DNA of 64,000 nucleotides from Acidobacteriota bacterium (GTDB lineage: Bacteria; Acidobacteriota; Blastocatellia; Pyrinomonadales; Pyrinomonadaceae). Made by a program: the position numbers and the translations under genes. Under the pieces are notes generated by a model. That model saw only the letters and a program-made list of their open reading frames with translations, did no database searches and was not told the origin of the DNA. The first letter of the stretch is position 1. Each line of letters begins with the position of its first letter. Positions 1-9,883 of this stretch are shown here, in pieces. Where the stretch lies: positions 29,284 through 93,283 of the forward strand of contig QHXQ01000037.1 of assembly GCA_003223935.1 (NCBI GenBank), read 5' to 3'.

Positions 1-10
1 GTTTGCTCAC

Positions 11-1420
11 ATGCGCTTTCGTCTCCCGCTCGTGGCGCTAGTCATACTCTTCTGCCTGCTTGGCGCGGGCGCGCGCAATCTGCACGCGCAGGACGTGGAT
101 GGCACGGGCGAAGACTCAGACGATCCGATCAAATTATATCAACGGGCACAGGCTGCACAGGCGCGCGAGCAACTTGAACGCGCGCTCGCGCTCTACGACC
201 AAGCGCTCAAGCTGCGCCCCGAATACCCGGAAGCCGAATATCAAAAAGGTGTGGTGCTCACTGCGCTCAAACGCTGGCCCGAAGCCGAAGCATCTCTGCG
301 CCGCGCCGTCGAATTAAGAAGCGAATGGGCGCTGCCGCAGACGGCGCTCGGGCTGCTCTTCGTCGGGCAGCAGCGCGACCGCGAAGCCGAACCGTTCTTG
401 CGCCGCGCGCTCGAACTCGACGCCGAGGATGAGACCACGCTCGTCACGCTCGCGCTCCTGCGCCTGCGCGCGGGCGACAAAGACGAAGCGCTTGCGCTCT
501 ACAAACGCGCGACCGAAGACGAGAACGCAGCCGCCGACGCTTGGGCTGCGCGCGGCAGTCTGGAACGCGCGAGCGGCGACGAGAAGAGCGCGGCAGCGAG
601 TTTGAAACGTGCGCTGCAACTCGATCCGAACAATACCCTTGCGCGTGAAGAGCGCGCCGACCTACGAGCCGCCGCAGGCGACTACGCGCACGCCATCGAA
701 GACTTACAAGTTCTGCTGCAAGCGCAAGCCCAATCGTCGCGCGCCAAGCAGTGGCAGCAGCGCATCGCCGGTTTTCAGTTGCTGGCCAAGCAACAGGCCG
801 CCAGCATATCGGACACCGGCGGGCAGATGAATCTTACGCCCGCGGCCGTTGATGCGGCCAACAGCGACGATCCGAAGATCGCGCGCCCCGCCCTCGAAGC
901 GCTCCTGCAAACCGATCCGAAGAACGCCCAAGCGCACGCGCGCCTCTGCACGCTTGAGCGCAAGAGCGAGCCGCAGTCCGCGCTCGCACACTGTCGCGCT
1001 GCGCTTGAGATCGAACCGAAGAACGCGGACTATGCGACCGCTTACGCGGCGGCGCTCGTGCAGGCGCGCCAGTTTGCTGCGGCCATATCGCTGCTGCGTA
1101 AAGTGCTTGAAGTCAAACCCGACAACTACGCGGCGCACGCCAACCTTGCCACCGCGCTCGACGAACTCAAGCAGTACGATGCTGCGCTCATCGAATACAG
1201 GTGGCTCAATCAAGCCAAACCCGATCTGACCGTCCTCTATTACTTAATCGGGCGCGATCTCGATCTAACCGGCGAGTTCACACAGGCGCTCGCCGCCTAT
1301 GAAACTTTCCTGCAACGCGCCGACGCGAACGTCAACAAAGAAGAGATCGAGCGCGTCAACCTGCGTCTGCCGGCCCTGCGCCGCGAGATCGCGCACAGCC
1401 CGAAGCGGAAGAAGGGATGA
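11..1420 (+). CDS. TPR-repeat secreted protein
   Basis: Signal peptide-like N-terminus, then repeated TPR motifs (e.g. LYQRAQAAQAREQLERALALYDQALKLRPEYPEAEYQKG). Confidence 0.85.
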   Translation: MRFRLPLVALVILFCLLGAGARNLHAQDVDGTGEDSDDPIKLYQRAQAAQAREQLERALALYDQALKLRPEYPEAEYQKGVVLTALKRWPEAEASLRRAVELRSEWALPQTALGLLFVGQQRDREAEPFLRRALELDAEDETTLVTLALLRLRAGDKDEALALYKRATEDENAAADAWAARGSLERASGDEKSAAASLKRALQLDPNNTLAREERADLRAAAGDYAHAIEDLQVLLQAQAQSSRAKQWQQRIAGFQLLAKQQAASISDTGGQMNLTPAAVDAANSDDPKIARPALEALLQTDPKNAQAHARLCTLERKSEPQSALAHCRAALEIEPKNADYATAYAAALVQARQFAAAISLLRKVLEVKPDNYAAHANLATALDELKQYDAALIEYRWLNQAKPDLTVLYYLIGRDLDLTGEFTQALAAYETFLQRADANVNKEEIERVNLRLPALRREIAHSPKRKKG

Positions 1421-2094
1421 ATATGAGCAGCAGGCAGCAGGCAGCAGGCGGTAAGCAGAAGGCAGTAAAGACCCAACTGCTTTTGCTGCCTACTGCCTAC
1501 TGCCTGCTGCCTGCTGTGCTTCTCTGCGTGTCGCTGTGTGGCGTGGCGGCGGCGCACGCGCAGCAGCAACCTGATGTCTTAGTGCCGGCGCCGCAAGCAG
1601 CGCCGCCGCCGATGCGCTACATCCCCGATGCCTTGCGCGCGCAGTTGAACGCGGCCCGCGACGCCAAAGAACGCACGCATCTCGCGCTCGCAGAAGCGGA
1701 CGCGCGCCTCGCCAACGCGGAGCAGCACACGACGGCGCAACAGTATGATCCGGCGGCGGCCGAGTTGGGCGTCTATGAAGCGATCATCACGGACTCGCTC
1801 ACATATCTACAGGGTGCCCGAAACGACGGCCACACGCGCGACCTCATCAAACTGCTGGAGCAGACGCTCTACAGACAGAGCAGTCGCATCGAGGCCATGC
1901 GGCGCAACACGCCGCCCCAATATGCGGGCAACGTCCGGGCCGCGTTCAACCACGCGCGCGACACGCGCAGCACTGCCTTGAACGCTTTTTACAGCACTAC
2001 AGTCATGCGTGAACCACCGCCGGACAAGAACAAGCCCGCGCCCAAGGGGCCGCCCATAGAGCCGGCGAAGATGAAACCCACCGACAAGCCATAG
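1417..2094 (+). CDS. hypothetical secreted protein
   Basis: ORF with hydrophobic N-terminal segment; 4-nt overlap with the preceding gene. The N-terminus is encoded by a heptamer repeat, so the start is uncertain. Confidence 0.6.
   Translation: MNMSSRQQAAGGKQKAVKTQLLLLPTAYCLLPAVLLCVSLCGVAAAHAQQQPDVLVPAPQAAPPPMRYIPDALRAQLNAARDAKERTHLALAEADARLANAEQHTTAQQYDPAAAELGVYEAIITDSLTYLQGARNDGHTRDLIKLLEQTLYRQSSRIEAMRRNTPPQYAGNVRAAFNHARDTRSTALNAFYSTTVMREPPPDKNKPAPKGPPIEPAKMKPTDKP
1428..1517. repeat. heptamer inverted tandem repeat (AGGCAGC family)
   Basis: cagcagg x3, cggtaag, cagaagg, cagtaaa ... gctgcct, actgcct x2, gctgcct. Confidence 0.9.
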
Positions 2095-2113
2095 AGAAAG
2101 CAAAAGACAAAAA

Positions 2114-2707
2114 ATGAAATTCGCCTCGTGCAATCAACGTCCGCTCGTCACCGTGCTGCTCACAGTTGCGCTCATCGTTTTCGTTCTGCCCGTCAGCGCG
2201 GCGCAGCGTGATCATCTGACGCCGGCCGAAGCCGATCTCGTGCGCGACGCCCAAGCGATTGACAAGCGCACAGAGGTGTTTATCAAAGCGGCCGAGCGAC
2301 GCCTGTTGCTGCTGACCGATCCGCCAGCGGCGCAGGCACTGCAAGCGAAGCAGGCGAATAAGAAAGATAAAGATAAGGACAAGGACAAAGAACTCTGGGG
2401 CGAGTTGCCGACGGGCACACGCGCGCAACTATTAAACGATCTGGCGGGCATCTTCGACGAAGCGATCACAAACATTGACGACGTGGCCGCGCGCGACCCG
2501 AAGAGTTCGCTCCTGCCGCACGCGCTGAAGAATCTCGCCGCCGCCGCCGCACGCTTCCGCGCGCAGTTGTTACCGATGCGCGACAGCGCAGCCGACGATG
2601 AACGGGCCGCGCTCGCCGACGCGCTCAACGAGTTGCAAGAGATCATTGACGCGGGCCAAAAACTGCCGGCCGAGACCGAGACGAAGAAACCGAAACCTCA
2701 AAGCTAA
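2114..2707 (+). CDS. hypothetical secreted protein
   Basis: ORF with signal peptide (VTVLLTVALIVFVLPVSAAQ), collinear with upstream genes. Confidence 0.65.
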   Translation: MKFASCNQRPLVTVLLTVALIVFVLPVSAAQRDHLTPAEADLVRDAQAIDKRTEVFIKAAERRLLLLTDPPAAQALQAKQANKKDKDKDKDKELWGELPTGTRAQLLNDLAGIFDEAITNIDDVAARDPKSSLLPHALKNLAAAAARFRAQLLPMRDSAADDERAALADALNELQEIIDAGQKLPAETETKKPKPQS

Positions 2708-2843
2708 AAGTTCAGATTTGAATCTCGAAGTTTAAATTTGAACTTGGCCTTTCGTTGAACTAGCGCGGGCCTTTGGGCGTAGAATAAGACGCGCTAGTTG
2801 GTAGCGCGAGGCCGCAGAGAGAAAGGACTCTGAAAACAAGTTT

Positions 2844-3419
2844 ATGGACAATCGTTACTATCCCGGCGTCGAGGCCGACGTGCCGCAGTTGATTGCTGAG
2901 TTGCGCAATATCTTCGATGCCGCTTACGAATTGCAAACCATGCAGGTCTCTGCGACGACCGTGCTGCAAGCGCGTAAGTCCGGGACGCTGCGCGACATCA
3001 CGGGTCTTTCGACCGCGCTCACAATCAAGCTCACGCCAGAGCATGGCGGCACGCGCGTCGAGATCGGCATGCAGAAGTGGTTAGACAAGGCGGCGGTCGC
3101 GGCCGTCGCCGTGATGCTCTCGGCCGGCGTCCTGCTAGCGCTGCCCGCGCTCGGCGCGTACTGGCAATACCGTGTGACCGAAGACGCTTGGAAGATCATC
3201 GAGGCGCACATCGCGCGCAAAGCGGGCGGCTACATTCCGCCTATGCCCGGTCGCTGTGGCACGTGCGGCGCGGTCGTCACTTCAAACTCGGACTACTGCG
3301 CCACGTGCGGCGCAGACCTGCGCATCGGCGCGACCTGTGAGTCCTGCGGCGCACAGCAACGCGACACCTCTGCACGCTTCTGCAATCGCTGCGGCAAACC
3401 GCTCGCGGGCAAAGCGTGA
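2844..3419 (+). CDS. double zinc-ribbon membrane protein
   Basis: One TM segment and C-terminal CGTCGAVVTSNSDYCATCGADL / CESCGAQQRDTSARFCNRCGKPL zinc ribbons. Confidence 0.75.
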   Translation: MDNRYYPGVEADVPQLIAELRNIFDAAYELQTMQVSATTVLQARKSGTLRDITGLSTALTIKLTPEHGGTRVEIGMQKWLDKAAVAAVAVMLSAGVLLALPALGAYWQYRVTEDAWKIIEAHIARKAGGYIPPMPGRCGTCGAVVTSNSDYCATCGADLRIGATCESCGAQQRDTSARFCNRCGKPLAGKA

Positions 3420-3472
3420 CGCTGCTTTTGCCCGCATCATATATTGTGCCGGCTGACTGATCAGGTTTAGAG

Positions 3473-4111
3473 ATGAATAAACATCGGCTCAACACATCGT
3501 TTGGTTGTTTACTGTTCGCATGTCTGCTGGGCGGCGCAGTGCAAGCGCAATCGGGCCGGCATCAACCGCCGCCACACGCGGAAGCGCCCGTGCCGACGCC
3601 GACCCCCGAACCGCCCAAAGTGAAACCGCCGCCACCGGAGCAGATTCACGTACTCGTCACGAACTCAGTGCCGGCGTCGGTCAGCATCTCCTCGTTCGAC
3701 GTAAGCCTCGTGGCAGATACGTTGCTCCAACGGCTGAACGCCTCGGATGCGCTGAAGGTTGAGACCGCAAATAGTATGAGCCGCGACGGGGCCCACAAGC
3801 GCGCGAAGGAAGAGAAGGAACGCTTCATCATCTGGTTTCAACTGCGATACGACGGCTTCAACAACACGCTGTCTCCGAACCCTGAAGATTTGCGCATCGA
3901 GTATGCCATCTATCAACCCGGCACGGGTGCAAGCAAAGCAGGCGGCACAGTGTTTCTGCGCACAGTCCGTACAGTGCCCGTGATCGGCAGTGGCGCTTCC
4001 TGCTATCCAAATCTTTACGGCCTCAACGGCTCGCTCACAATCGGCGCACTGGAAACCGCCGACCGCATCTTCGATGCCCTCTCCGTCCCAAGCCCACCGC
4101 TTTGTAAGTAA
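3473..4111 (+). CDS. hypothetical secreted protein
   Basis: ORF with signal peptide and Pro-rich linker; no family recognised. Confidence 0.6.
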   Translation: MNKHRLNTSFGCLLFACLLGGAVQAQSGRHQPPPHAEAPVPTPTPEPPKVKPPPPEQIHVLVTNSVPASVSISSFDVSLVADTLLQRLNASDALKVETANSMSRDGAHKRAKEEKERFIIWFQLRYDGFNNTLSPNPEDLRIEYAIYQPGTGASKAGGTVFLRTVRTVPVIGSGASCYPNLYGLNGSLTIGALETADRIFDALSVPSPPLCK

Positions 4112-4119
4112 AAGAAAGA

Positions 4120-4150
4120 GGTCAGTACCGCCTGCGGTAGCGGGCGTGTC
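4120..4150. repeat. half copy (one arm) of the palindromic element
   Basis: GGTCAGTACCGCCTGCGGTAGCGGGCGTGTC at the end of a convergent intergenic gap. Confidence 0.85.
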
Positions 4151-4162
4151 ATGACACATATT

Positions 4163-5713
4163 TCAATCATGTCGGAGCGCTTTGACCGGATCGATGCGTG
4201 CGGCGCGGGCCGCCGGGTAGAGTGCGGCGATGATTGAAATGACGATGGCGAAGGCGATTGCGCCGAGCCAGAGGTAGGGCGGCAGGGCGAAGAAGTTGAT
4301 GAACGAGACGTTGCGCGGCTGTAGGAAGAAACGATAGGCGAGCCGGTTCGCTACGACATCAATGCCCCAAGCAGCGAGCGAGCCGATGATGCCGCCCGCA
4401 AGGCCGATCAGTCCCGCTTCAACGAAGAAGATCAACTTGATCTCTCGATCCTCCGCGCCAACGGCTTTCATGATGCCGATCTCGCGCGTGCGTTCGAGGA
4501 TGGCCATGATCATCGTGTTGGCGATGCCGAACGAAGCGACGAGCAGCGAGATACCACCGAGCAGGCCGAGCGCAGAATTGACGATCAAGAAGAACGTGCG
4601 AATCTCTTCCAACTCATCCACGATTGAGAAGCTGCTGAAGCCGAGCGCGGTGAGTTGCTTGCGCACATCGGTCAGCACATCTGGATCGTTGACGCGCACG
4701 ATCACCGATGGGTAGCCTTCCGCTTGCTGCGCGCTGAGTGCGCCGCTCTCGCGCGCCAGTTGTAGCGCGACCTCGTTTAACGGATCGCGGTACTGATGCG
4801 AGAGTTCTCGCGCCGTCGCGAGCGGAATGTAGAGGCGTGCCGCCGGCATCAGCCCGCGAAAACGCGCTTGCCGGCCGACGCCGCCGCTCTCAACCTCATC
4901 CTTCAACACGCCCGCGATGCGAAACGTCCGCACTGTCAACCGTGCGTCCTGCGCATTCGTCTCTGCATCATCGCCGAGCGGCAAACCGAAGAAACTCAAC
5001 TCATCCTCGTTCGCTTTGCGCTGCTGCTTACTTCCCTGCTTAGCCTGCTCGTCCTGTGGTGCTGCTGCCGGTTGCTTTGGGTTGCGCTCTGCGCCGAGCG
5101 GTGCAAGCAACTCGACGGTCTGCCCGACCGCGTCGGCCGCCTTTGCGAAACCGAAGTCGCTGATGAAACGACTATCAACTACGACCTCATCCGCTGTCGG
5201 GTCGCTGATCATGTGACCGGCCGCATAAGACTTGAAACGCGAGGCCGGATTGGGCACGAGCGCGCCGCCGATTGATTGCGGCTGCGTGCGCCCGTTGGCG
5301 CGCACGTAAGCTGTGAACTCGACCGTCGGCTCGACCGCTTCGACGCCGGGAATGCGCGCGATCTCTGCGAGCGCCGCATCATCGAGCGCGCGCTTCGGTG
5401 CTTGTTCCGGCTGCTGCGGTCGCGTGCGACGGACGCCTGCGCGCCGGTCTCCTTCCCCGCCGCCACCTTGACCGCCACGATTGAAGACCTGCGCGACCAA
5501 CTCCGATACGTCCTGCCCGGTCACAGTGATCTCGTTGAACAGGTCTAGGTCTTTGAAACGCTGCACGGCGTTGCGCTGAAGGCCAAGTCCGAACGAGACC
5601 ATCGTGACGATGACCGTCACGCCGACGACCACGCCAATCGTCGTCAACGCCACGCGCAGCTTCGCCTCGCGTAAGTTTCTGAGCGCGAGCTTGAGAATGT
5701 CGAAGAAGATCAT
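4163..5713 (-). CDS. ABC transporter permease, MacB/FtsX-like
   Basis: N-terminal LALRNLREAKLRVALTTIGVVVGVTVIVTMVSFGLGLQ and C-terminal FtsX-type three-TM region (ERTREIGIMKAVGAEDREI). Confidence 0.9.
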   Translation of the reverse strand: MIFFDILKLALRNLREAKLRVALTTIGVVVGVTVIVTMVSFGLGLQRNAVQRFKDLDLFNEITVTGQDVSELVAQVFNRGGQGGGGEGDRRAGVRRTRPQQPEQAPKRALDDAALAEIARIPGVEAVEPTVEFTAYVRANGRTQPQSIGGALVPNPASRFKSYAAGHMISDPTADEVVVDSRFISDFGFAKAADAVGQTVELLAPLGAERNPKQPAAAPQDEQAKQGSKQQRKANEDELSFFGLPLGDDAETNAQDARLTVRTFRIAGVLKDEVESGGVGRQARFRGLMPAARLYIPLATARELSHQYRDPLNEVALQLARESGALSAQQAEGYPSVIVRVNDPDVLTDVRKQLTALGFSSFSIVDELEEIRTFFLIVNSALGLLGGISLLVASFGIANTMIMAILERTREIGIMKAVGAEDREIKLIFFVEAGLIGLAGGIIGSLAAWGIDVVANRLAYRFFLQPRNVSFINFFALPPYLWLGAIAFAIVISIIAALYPAARAARIDPVKALRHD

Positions 5714-5723
5714 CGGCGGATGA

Positions 5724-5797
5724 GTTCAAAGTTTAAGGTTCAAAGTTCCAAGTTAAAGTACGTGGCGGGCTGGTTAAAGTTCAAGGTTCGGGTTCAG
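5724..5797. repeat. heptamer tandem repeat, direct orientation (GTTCAAA family)
   Basis: gttcaaa gtttaag gttcaaa gttccaa gttaaag ... gttaaagttcaaggttcgggttcagg. Confidence 0.8.
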
Positions 5798-5872
5798 GTC
5801 AGTACCGCCTGCGGTAGCGGGCGGGTCTCTGTCGCTGCTCAGACCCGCCCGCTACCGCAGGCGGTACTGACC
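5797..5872. repeat. palindromic intergenic element, perfect 32-bp inverted arms, 12-nt loop
   Basis: GGTCAGTACCGCCTGCGGTAGCGGGCGGGTCT ... AGACCCGCCCGCTACCGCAGGCGGTACTGACC. Confidence 0.95.
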
Positions 5873-5873
5873 T

Positions 5874-6755
5874 TTAATTCAACATCGCCAATTGCAGTCG
5901 CATCTTTTTCAGTTCCACCTGCACACGTTCGGCGTCGGGCGCGTCGGGCATACGGCGCAAGTAAGTTTCGACTTCGCGGGTCGCTTCGGCGTAGCGGCCG
6001 AGTTGCGCGAGCAGCATGCCGCAGTCGCGATGCTCCTCGTGCGCTTGCGGCGCGACGAGCAGGATGCGTTCGACTGTGGCGAGCGCGCGGCGGTAATGAT
6101 GCGTCTGCGCGTAGATGGCTTTCAGATTGCGGAGCAAGCGCGTGAGAATTTCACGCGGGCGCGCCGGGCGCAGGTGCGCTTGGGCGAGCGGCACTTGCCC
6201 GTCGTAGAGCGTGTCGAGTTGCTGTTGACAATCTGCTTCGCTGCTGATGCGCCCGTTGAACGGATCGACGAGTAAGCCGCGCGCGTCCTCTGTTGCGCGG
6301 GCGCGCACGATGAAATGACCGGGCAAACCGACCCCTTCGATGTGCAACCCCGCGCGCCGGCCCAACTCCATATAGACGAGCGAGAGCGTGATCGGAATGC
6401 CGCGTCTTGCGTCGAGCACGTAGGAGAGCAGACTGTTGCGCGGGTCATAATAATTTTCTTGATTGCCCGTGAAACCAAGCTCGCGGAAGACGAAATCGTT
6501 GAGCGCGGCGATGGGTGCGCGCTCGCGCTCGCCGACGCGCGCACGCGCTTGCAGGCCCAACTCAAGCAACTGCGCGCGATAATGTGCCACATCAAGACCG
6601 GGCTGCTCTTCCGCCGCGACGACGAGCGCCGCCTGCGCCAGATCAATCGCCGCTTCAGGCCGCGCCACCAATGCCGCGAATTCGCGCCGCGCCCCTTCGG
6701 CCTGTAGTTTATTTGCAGGAGTCATAAAGGAAATGATGAGCGATGAATGATGCAT
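5874..6755 (-). CDS. SirB1/transglutaminase-like protein with TPR
   Basis: DARRGIPITLSLVYMELGRRAGLHIEGVGLPGHFIVRA is the SirB1-family core; C-terminal TPR. Confidence 0.85.
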   Translation of the reverse strand: MHHSSLIISFMTPANKLQAEGARREFAALVARPEAAIDLAQAALVVAAEEQPGLDVAHYRAQLLELGLQARARVGERERAPIAALNDFVFRELGFTGNQENYYDPRNSLLSYVLDARRGIPITLSLVYMELGRRAGLHIEGVGLPGHFIVRARATEDARGLLVDPFNGRISSEADCQQQLDTLYDGQVPLAQAHLRPARPREILTRLLRNLKAIYAQTHHYRRALATVERILLVAPQAHEEHRDCGMLLAQLGRYAEATREVETYLRRMPDAPDAERVQVELKKMRLQLAMLN

Positions 6756-6814
6756 GATGAATTAAAAAACATTTGCCTGTCGTCCATCATTCATCATTCA
6801 TCATTCATCATTCA
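6732..6814. repeat. heptamer inverted tandem repeat (CATCATT family)
   Basis: aatgatgagcgatgaatgatgcatgatgaatt ... (catcatt)x4. Confidence 0.9.
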
Positions 6815-7500
6815 AAAACGTGATGCACGGCGTCGGTCGTCCAATCAGACAGGCGCGGGGTGACAACGTCTGCACCGGCGGCGCGGAGTTGCGCTTCGCT
6901 GACGGTGTTGGTGACGCCGAGCGTGCGCATGCCGACGGCGCGCGCGGACTCGATGCCGGGCGGCGCATCTTCGATGACGAGACACTGGGCGGGCGCGAGC
7001 GCGCGTTGGCGTTGCGCGCGGCGCTGTTCGTTCAGCCGTGCAAGCGCGGTCGCATAACATGCGGGGTCGGGCTTGCAGGCGCGCACGTCTTCGGCACTGA
7101 CGATGACGGCGAACTGGGCCGCGAGGTTTGCGCGTTCGAGCACGTGCTCGATGTCGGCGCGGGGCGACATGCTGACGACGCCGAGTTGATAGCGTCGGGC
7201 CGCGGCCTTGATGAAGGTGACGACGCCGGGAAAGAGCGGCAATTCGTCTCGGATCAACTCGCGGTGGCGTTGCAGTTTGCGCTCGACGGCGCGACCGAGC
7301 GTCTCTTCGTCCGGCGCGCGGCCGGCCTGCTTGAAGACGAAGCGCATGAACGTCACGTCGTCCATGCCGAGCGCCTCGTAATAGACGGCTTCGGTGAGTG
7401 CGACACCTTCGGGCTTGAGGACTTCCTGCGCCGCTTTTAGTTGCAGCGGCTCGTCGTCAATGATGATGCCGTTGAAGTCGAAGCAGATGGCTGCGATCAT
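6808..7500 (-). CDS. HAD family hydrolase (beta-phosphoglucomutase-like)
   Basis: MIAAICFDFNGIIIDDEPLQ ... VIEDAPPGIESARAVGMRTLGV. Confidence 0.85.
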   Translation of the reverse strand: MIAAICFDFNGIIIDDEPLQLKAAQEVLKPEGVALTEAVYYEALGMDDVTFMRFVFKQAGRAPDEETLGRAVERKLQRHRELIRDELPLFPGVVTFIKAAARRYQLGVVSMSPRADIEHVLERANLAAQFAVIVSAEDVRACKPDPACYATALARLNEQRRAQRQRALAPAQCLVIEDAPPGIESARAVGMRTLGVTNTVSEAQLRAAGADVVTPRLSDWTTDAVHHVFE

Positions 7501-7540
7501 GTAGCTTGCCGCTCTCACACCTGAAATTTGAAATTTGAGA

Positions 7541-8455
7541 TCAAGCCGAGCGCGACTCGTTTGCGCCATCGGCGGGCGCAAGCTGTTTTTGTGTGGCTTT
7601 GAGCAGACGCTCATTCTGTTCGGCGAAGAGCGTGGGCAGACGTTCGCTCTCCAACACGTCGAGCCGGCGCAGGAGTTCCGCGAGCGACAACTCGTTCTTC
7701 AGATTAACTTGATAATCCAGATCGGCGCGCAGGCGATCCTTTCCGCCCTGCCGGTTCTGCGACATCATGATGATCGGCGCTTGCAGTCCTGTGATCATAC
7801 CGAGCACAAGATTCAGCAGCACGTAGGGGAACGGATCGAAGCCTTTATCGCGCAACAGCAAAGTGTTCATCATCACCCAAAGGGCCAAAAAGCCGATGGC
7901 CGCGCCGATGAACTTCCAACTACCGCCAAACTCTGCGATCAGATCAGCCATCCGATCCGCCAAGGTCAGACGCGCATCGGCCTCTTCGTTGACGTTGCGC
8001 GAGGCGCGTTGGCGCAGCAGTTCGTCTGTGCGCCGCAGACGGTGCGAGATAGCGCTGACCATCTCCAACGCGACATCCGGGTTGCGCCGCACAAAGTTGA
8101 TGAAGTCGTCGCGCTTGAGGACGGCCAAGCGCGCTTGCTCGCTCACAGCCGCAGAGGCCGAGCGCGGCTTGCCATCAACGATTGACATCTCACCGAAGAA
8201 GTCGCCCCGCGCCAACTCTGTCAGTGTCACCTCGTTGCCGTCTTCATCTATGATGAAGATGCGCACGCGCCCATCCTCGATCAGATACATGGCGTCGCCC
8301 GCGTCGCCTGCACTGAACAACAGCGTGCCCGCAGGCAGCGCGCGCACATCGAGCAAGTCGCGCAAAGCCCGCGCCGCCTCGTCGTCCAAAGACGCAAACA
8401 ACGGCACAGAGCGCAAAGACTCAAGCGTCATCACGGGGGAAACGTTTGTCTGCAT
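7541..8455 (-). CDS. cyclic nucleotide-binding domain + DUF1003 protein
   Basis: cNMP-binding core (GDFFGEMSIVDGKPRSASAAV) followed by DUF1003 two-TM region (LALWVMMNTLLLRDKGFDPFPYVLLNLVLGMITGLQAPIIMMSQNRQ). Confidence 0.85.
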   Translation of the reverse strand: MQTNVSPVMTLESLRSVPLFASLDDEAARALRDLLDVRALPAGTLLFSAGDAGDAMYLIEDGRVRIFIIDEDGNEVTLTELARGDFFGEMSIVDGKPRSASAAVSEQARLAVLKRDDFINFVRRNPDVALEMVSAISHRLRRTDELLRQRASRNVNEEADARLTLADRMADLIAEFGGSWKFIGAAIGFLALWVMMNTLLLRDKGFDPFPYVLLNLVLGMITGLQAPIIMMSQNRQGGKDRLRADLDYQVNLKNELSLAELLRRLDVLESERLPTLFAEQNERLLKATQKQLAPADGANESRSA

Positions 8456-8474
8456 GAGTTCACCTCAAAATAAA

Positions 8475-8544
8475 GGGATGAGGGATGAGTGATGAAAAAA
8501 GACAAGCGCCTTGTTTTTATTATTCATCCCTCATCCCTCATCCT
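8475..8544. repeat. heptamer inverted tandem repeat (GGGATGA family)
   Basis: gggatga x2 gtgatga ... tcatccc x2 tcatcct. Confidence 0.9.
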
Positions 8545-9222
8545 TTGTTCTATTTTTCCGTCCTTCATCTGAATCGTGCGGTCGGCGAAGCGTGCGGCGA
8601 GTTCGCGGTCGTGCGTGACCATGAGCACGGTCAAACGGTCGCGTTCGACCATCGTGCGCAGCAAGCTGAGCAGTTCATGCGCGCGGGTCGAGTCGAGATT
8701 GCCGGTCGGCTCGTCCGCGAGCAGGACGCGCGGCCGGTTCGCCAACGCCCGCGCAATCGCCACACGCTGTTGCTCGCCGCCCGACAACTCCGCCGGGCGA
8801 TGCGCTGTGCGCTCAGCTAACCCTACGCGCTCAAGCAGCGCGCGCGTGCGCTCGTCGCGCGCGCGGCCGCGCACGCCGCCGAAGGCGAGCGCGAGCGAGA
8901 CGTTCTCGGCGGCGGTCATCGTTGGGATCAGATTGAAGTTCTGAAAGATCATCCCGACTGCATGCCGCCGGTAGCGCGCCATCTCGCGCTTCGAGAACGG
9001 CGCAAGCGAGCGGCCATCAAACACAACCTCGCCGCTTGTCGGCTGATCCAGCCCGCCGATCAGATTCAGCAAGGTTGATTTGCCCGACCCTGAAGTCCCT
9101 TGCAACGCCACGAACTCACCCTCGCGCACCTCGACCGACACACCATCGAGCGCCACAACCGTCGTCGCGCCCATCTGGTAATGCTTTGAGACCGCACGCG
9201 TCTCCAGCAATGCTTCGCTCAT
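8524..9222 (-). CDS. ABC transporter ATP-binding protein (LolD/MacB-like)
   Basis: Walker A GTSGSGKSTLLNLIGG, signature LSGGEQQRVAIARAL, Walker B LLADEPTG. Confidence 0.93.
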   Translation of the reverse strand: MSEALLETRAVSKHYQMGATTVVALDGVSVEVREGEFVALQGTSGSGKSTLLNLIGGLDQPTSGEVVFDGRSLAPFSKREMARYRRHAVGMIFQNFNLIPTMTAAENVSLALAFGGVRGRARDERTRALLERVGLAERTAHRPAELSGGEQQRVAIARALANRPRVLLADEPTGNLDSTRAHELLSLLRTMVERDRLTVLMVTHDRELAARFADRTIQMKDGKIEQRMRDEG

Positions 9223-9276
9223 AAACGATCAAACCGCCGCGTGTCGAATAACACGCGGCGGGCTGAAATTCAAGAA

Positions 9277-9344
9277 CAGTTTTCGGTTTTCAGTCAACAG
9301 CCGCGTTCGGTTCGCTGAAAACTGAAAACCGAAAACTGAAAGCT
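9277..9344. repeat. heptamer inverted tandem repeat (CAGTTTT family)
   Basis: cagtttt cggtttt cagtcaa ... ctgaaaa x2 ccgaaaa ctgaaag. Confidence 0.9.
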
Positions 9345-9349
9345 ATCTT

Positions 9350-9871
9350 TCAGACTTCTTTGTACTCCGAATCCACATCCTCGTCGGCGAAGGCGACGCG
9401 GTAGTTAGGCGACTGTTTCTGTTTGGTGATGAGTAGGTCGTCTTTGGTCTTCAAGAGATCGGCGCGGTTATAGACCGATAACTCGAAGTTGTAGCCGTGT
9501 GTGATCGCGTCTTTCGGGCAGGCTTCGACGCAGAAGCCGCAGAAGATGCAGCGCCCGTAGTCTATGTTATAGACCTTCGCGTAGCGTTCATCCACGCCGA
9601 TGCGCTCTTCGGGCGAACGCGGATCGTCGGCCGCGATGATGTAGATGCAATCGGACGGGCACGCCGCCGCGCACAGAAAACATGCGACGCACTTCTCGCG
9701 CCCGTGCTCGTCCACGTGCAAGAGGTGCTGCCCGCGATAACGCGGCTGCACCGTGACCGGCTCATCCGGGTACTCGACCGTCCACTTCTCCTTCGGAATA
9801 TAAGAGAAGGTCACGCCCATGCCCTTGATGATCGCCTTCGTTGATTCGATCACATCGCTGATGATGGACAT
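9350..9871 (-). CDS. nuoI: NADH-quinone oxidoreductase subunit I (NuoI-like, 2x[4Fe-4S])
   Basis: CVACFLCAAACPSDCIYI and CIFCGFCVEACPKDAI motifs. Confidence 0.88.
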   Translation of the reverse strand: MSIISDVIESTKAIIKGMGVTFSYIPKEKWTVEYPDEPVTVQPRYRGQHLLHVDEHGREKCVACFLCAAACPSDCIYIIAADDPRSPEERIGVDERYAKVYNIDYGRCIFCGFCVEACPKDAITHGYNFELSVYNRADLLKTKDDLLITKQKQSPNYRVAFADEDVDSEYKEV

Positions 9872-9883
9872 AAAAGACTCCGT

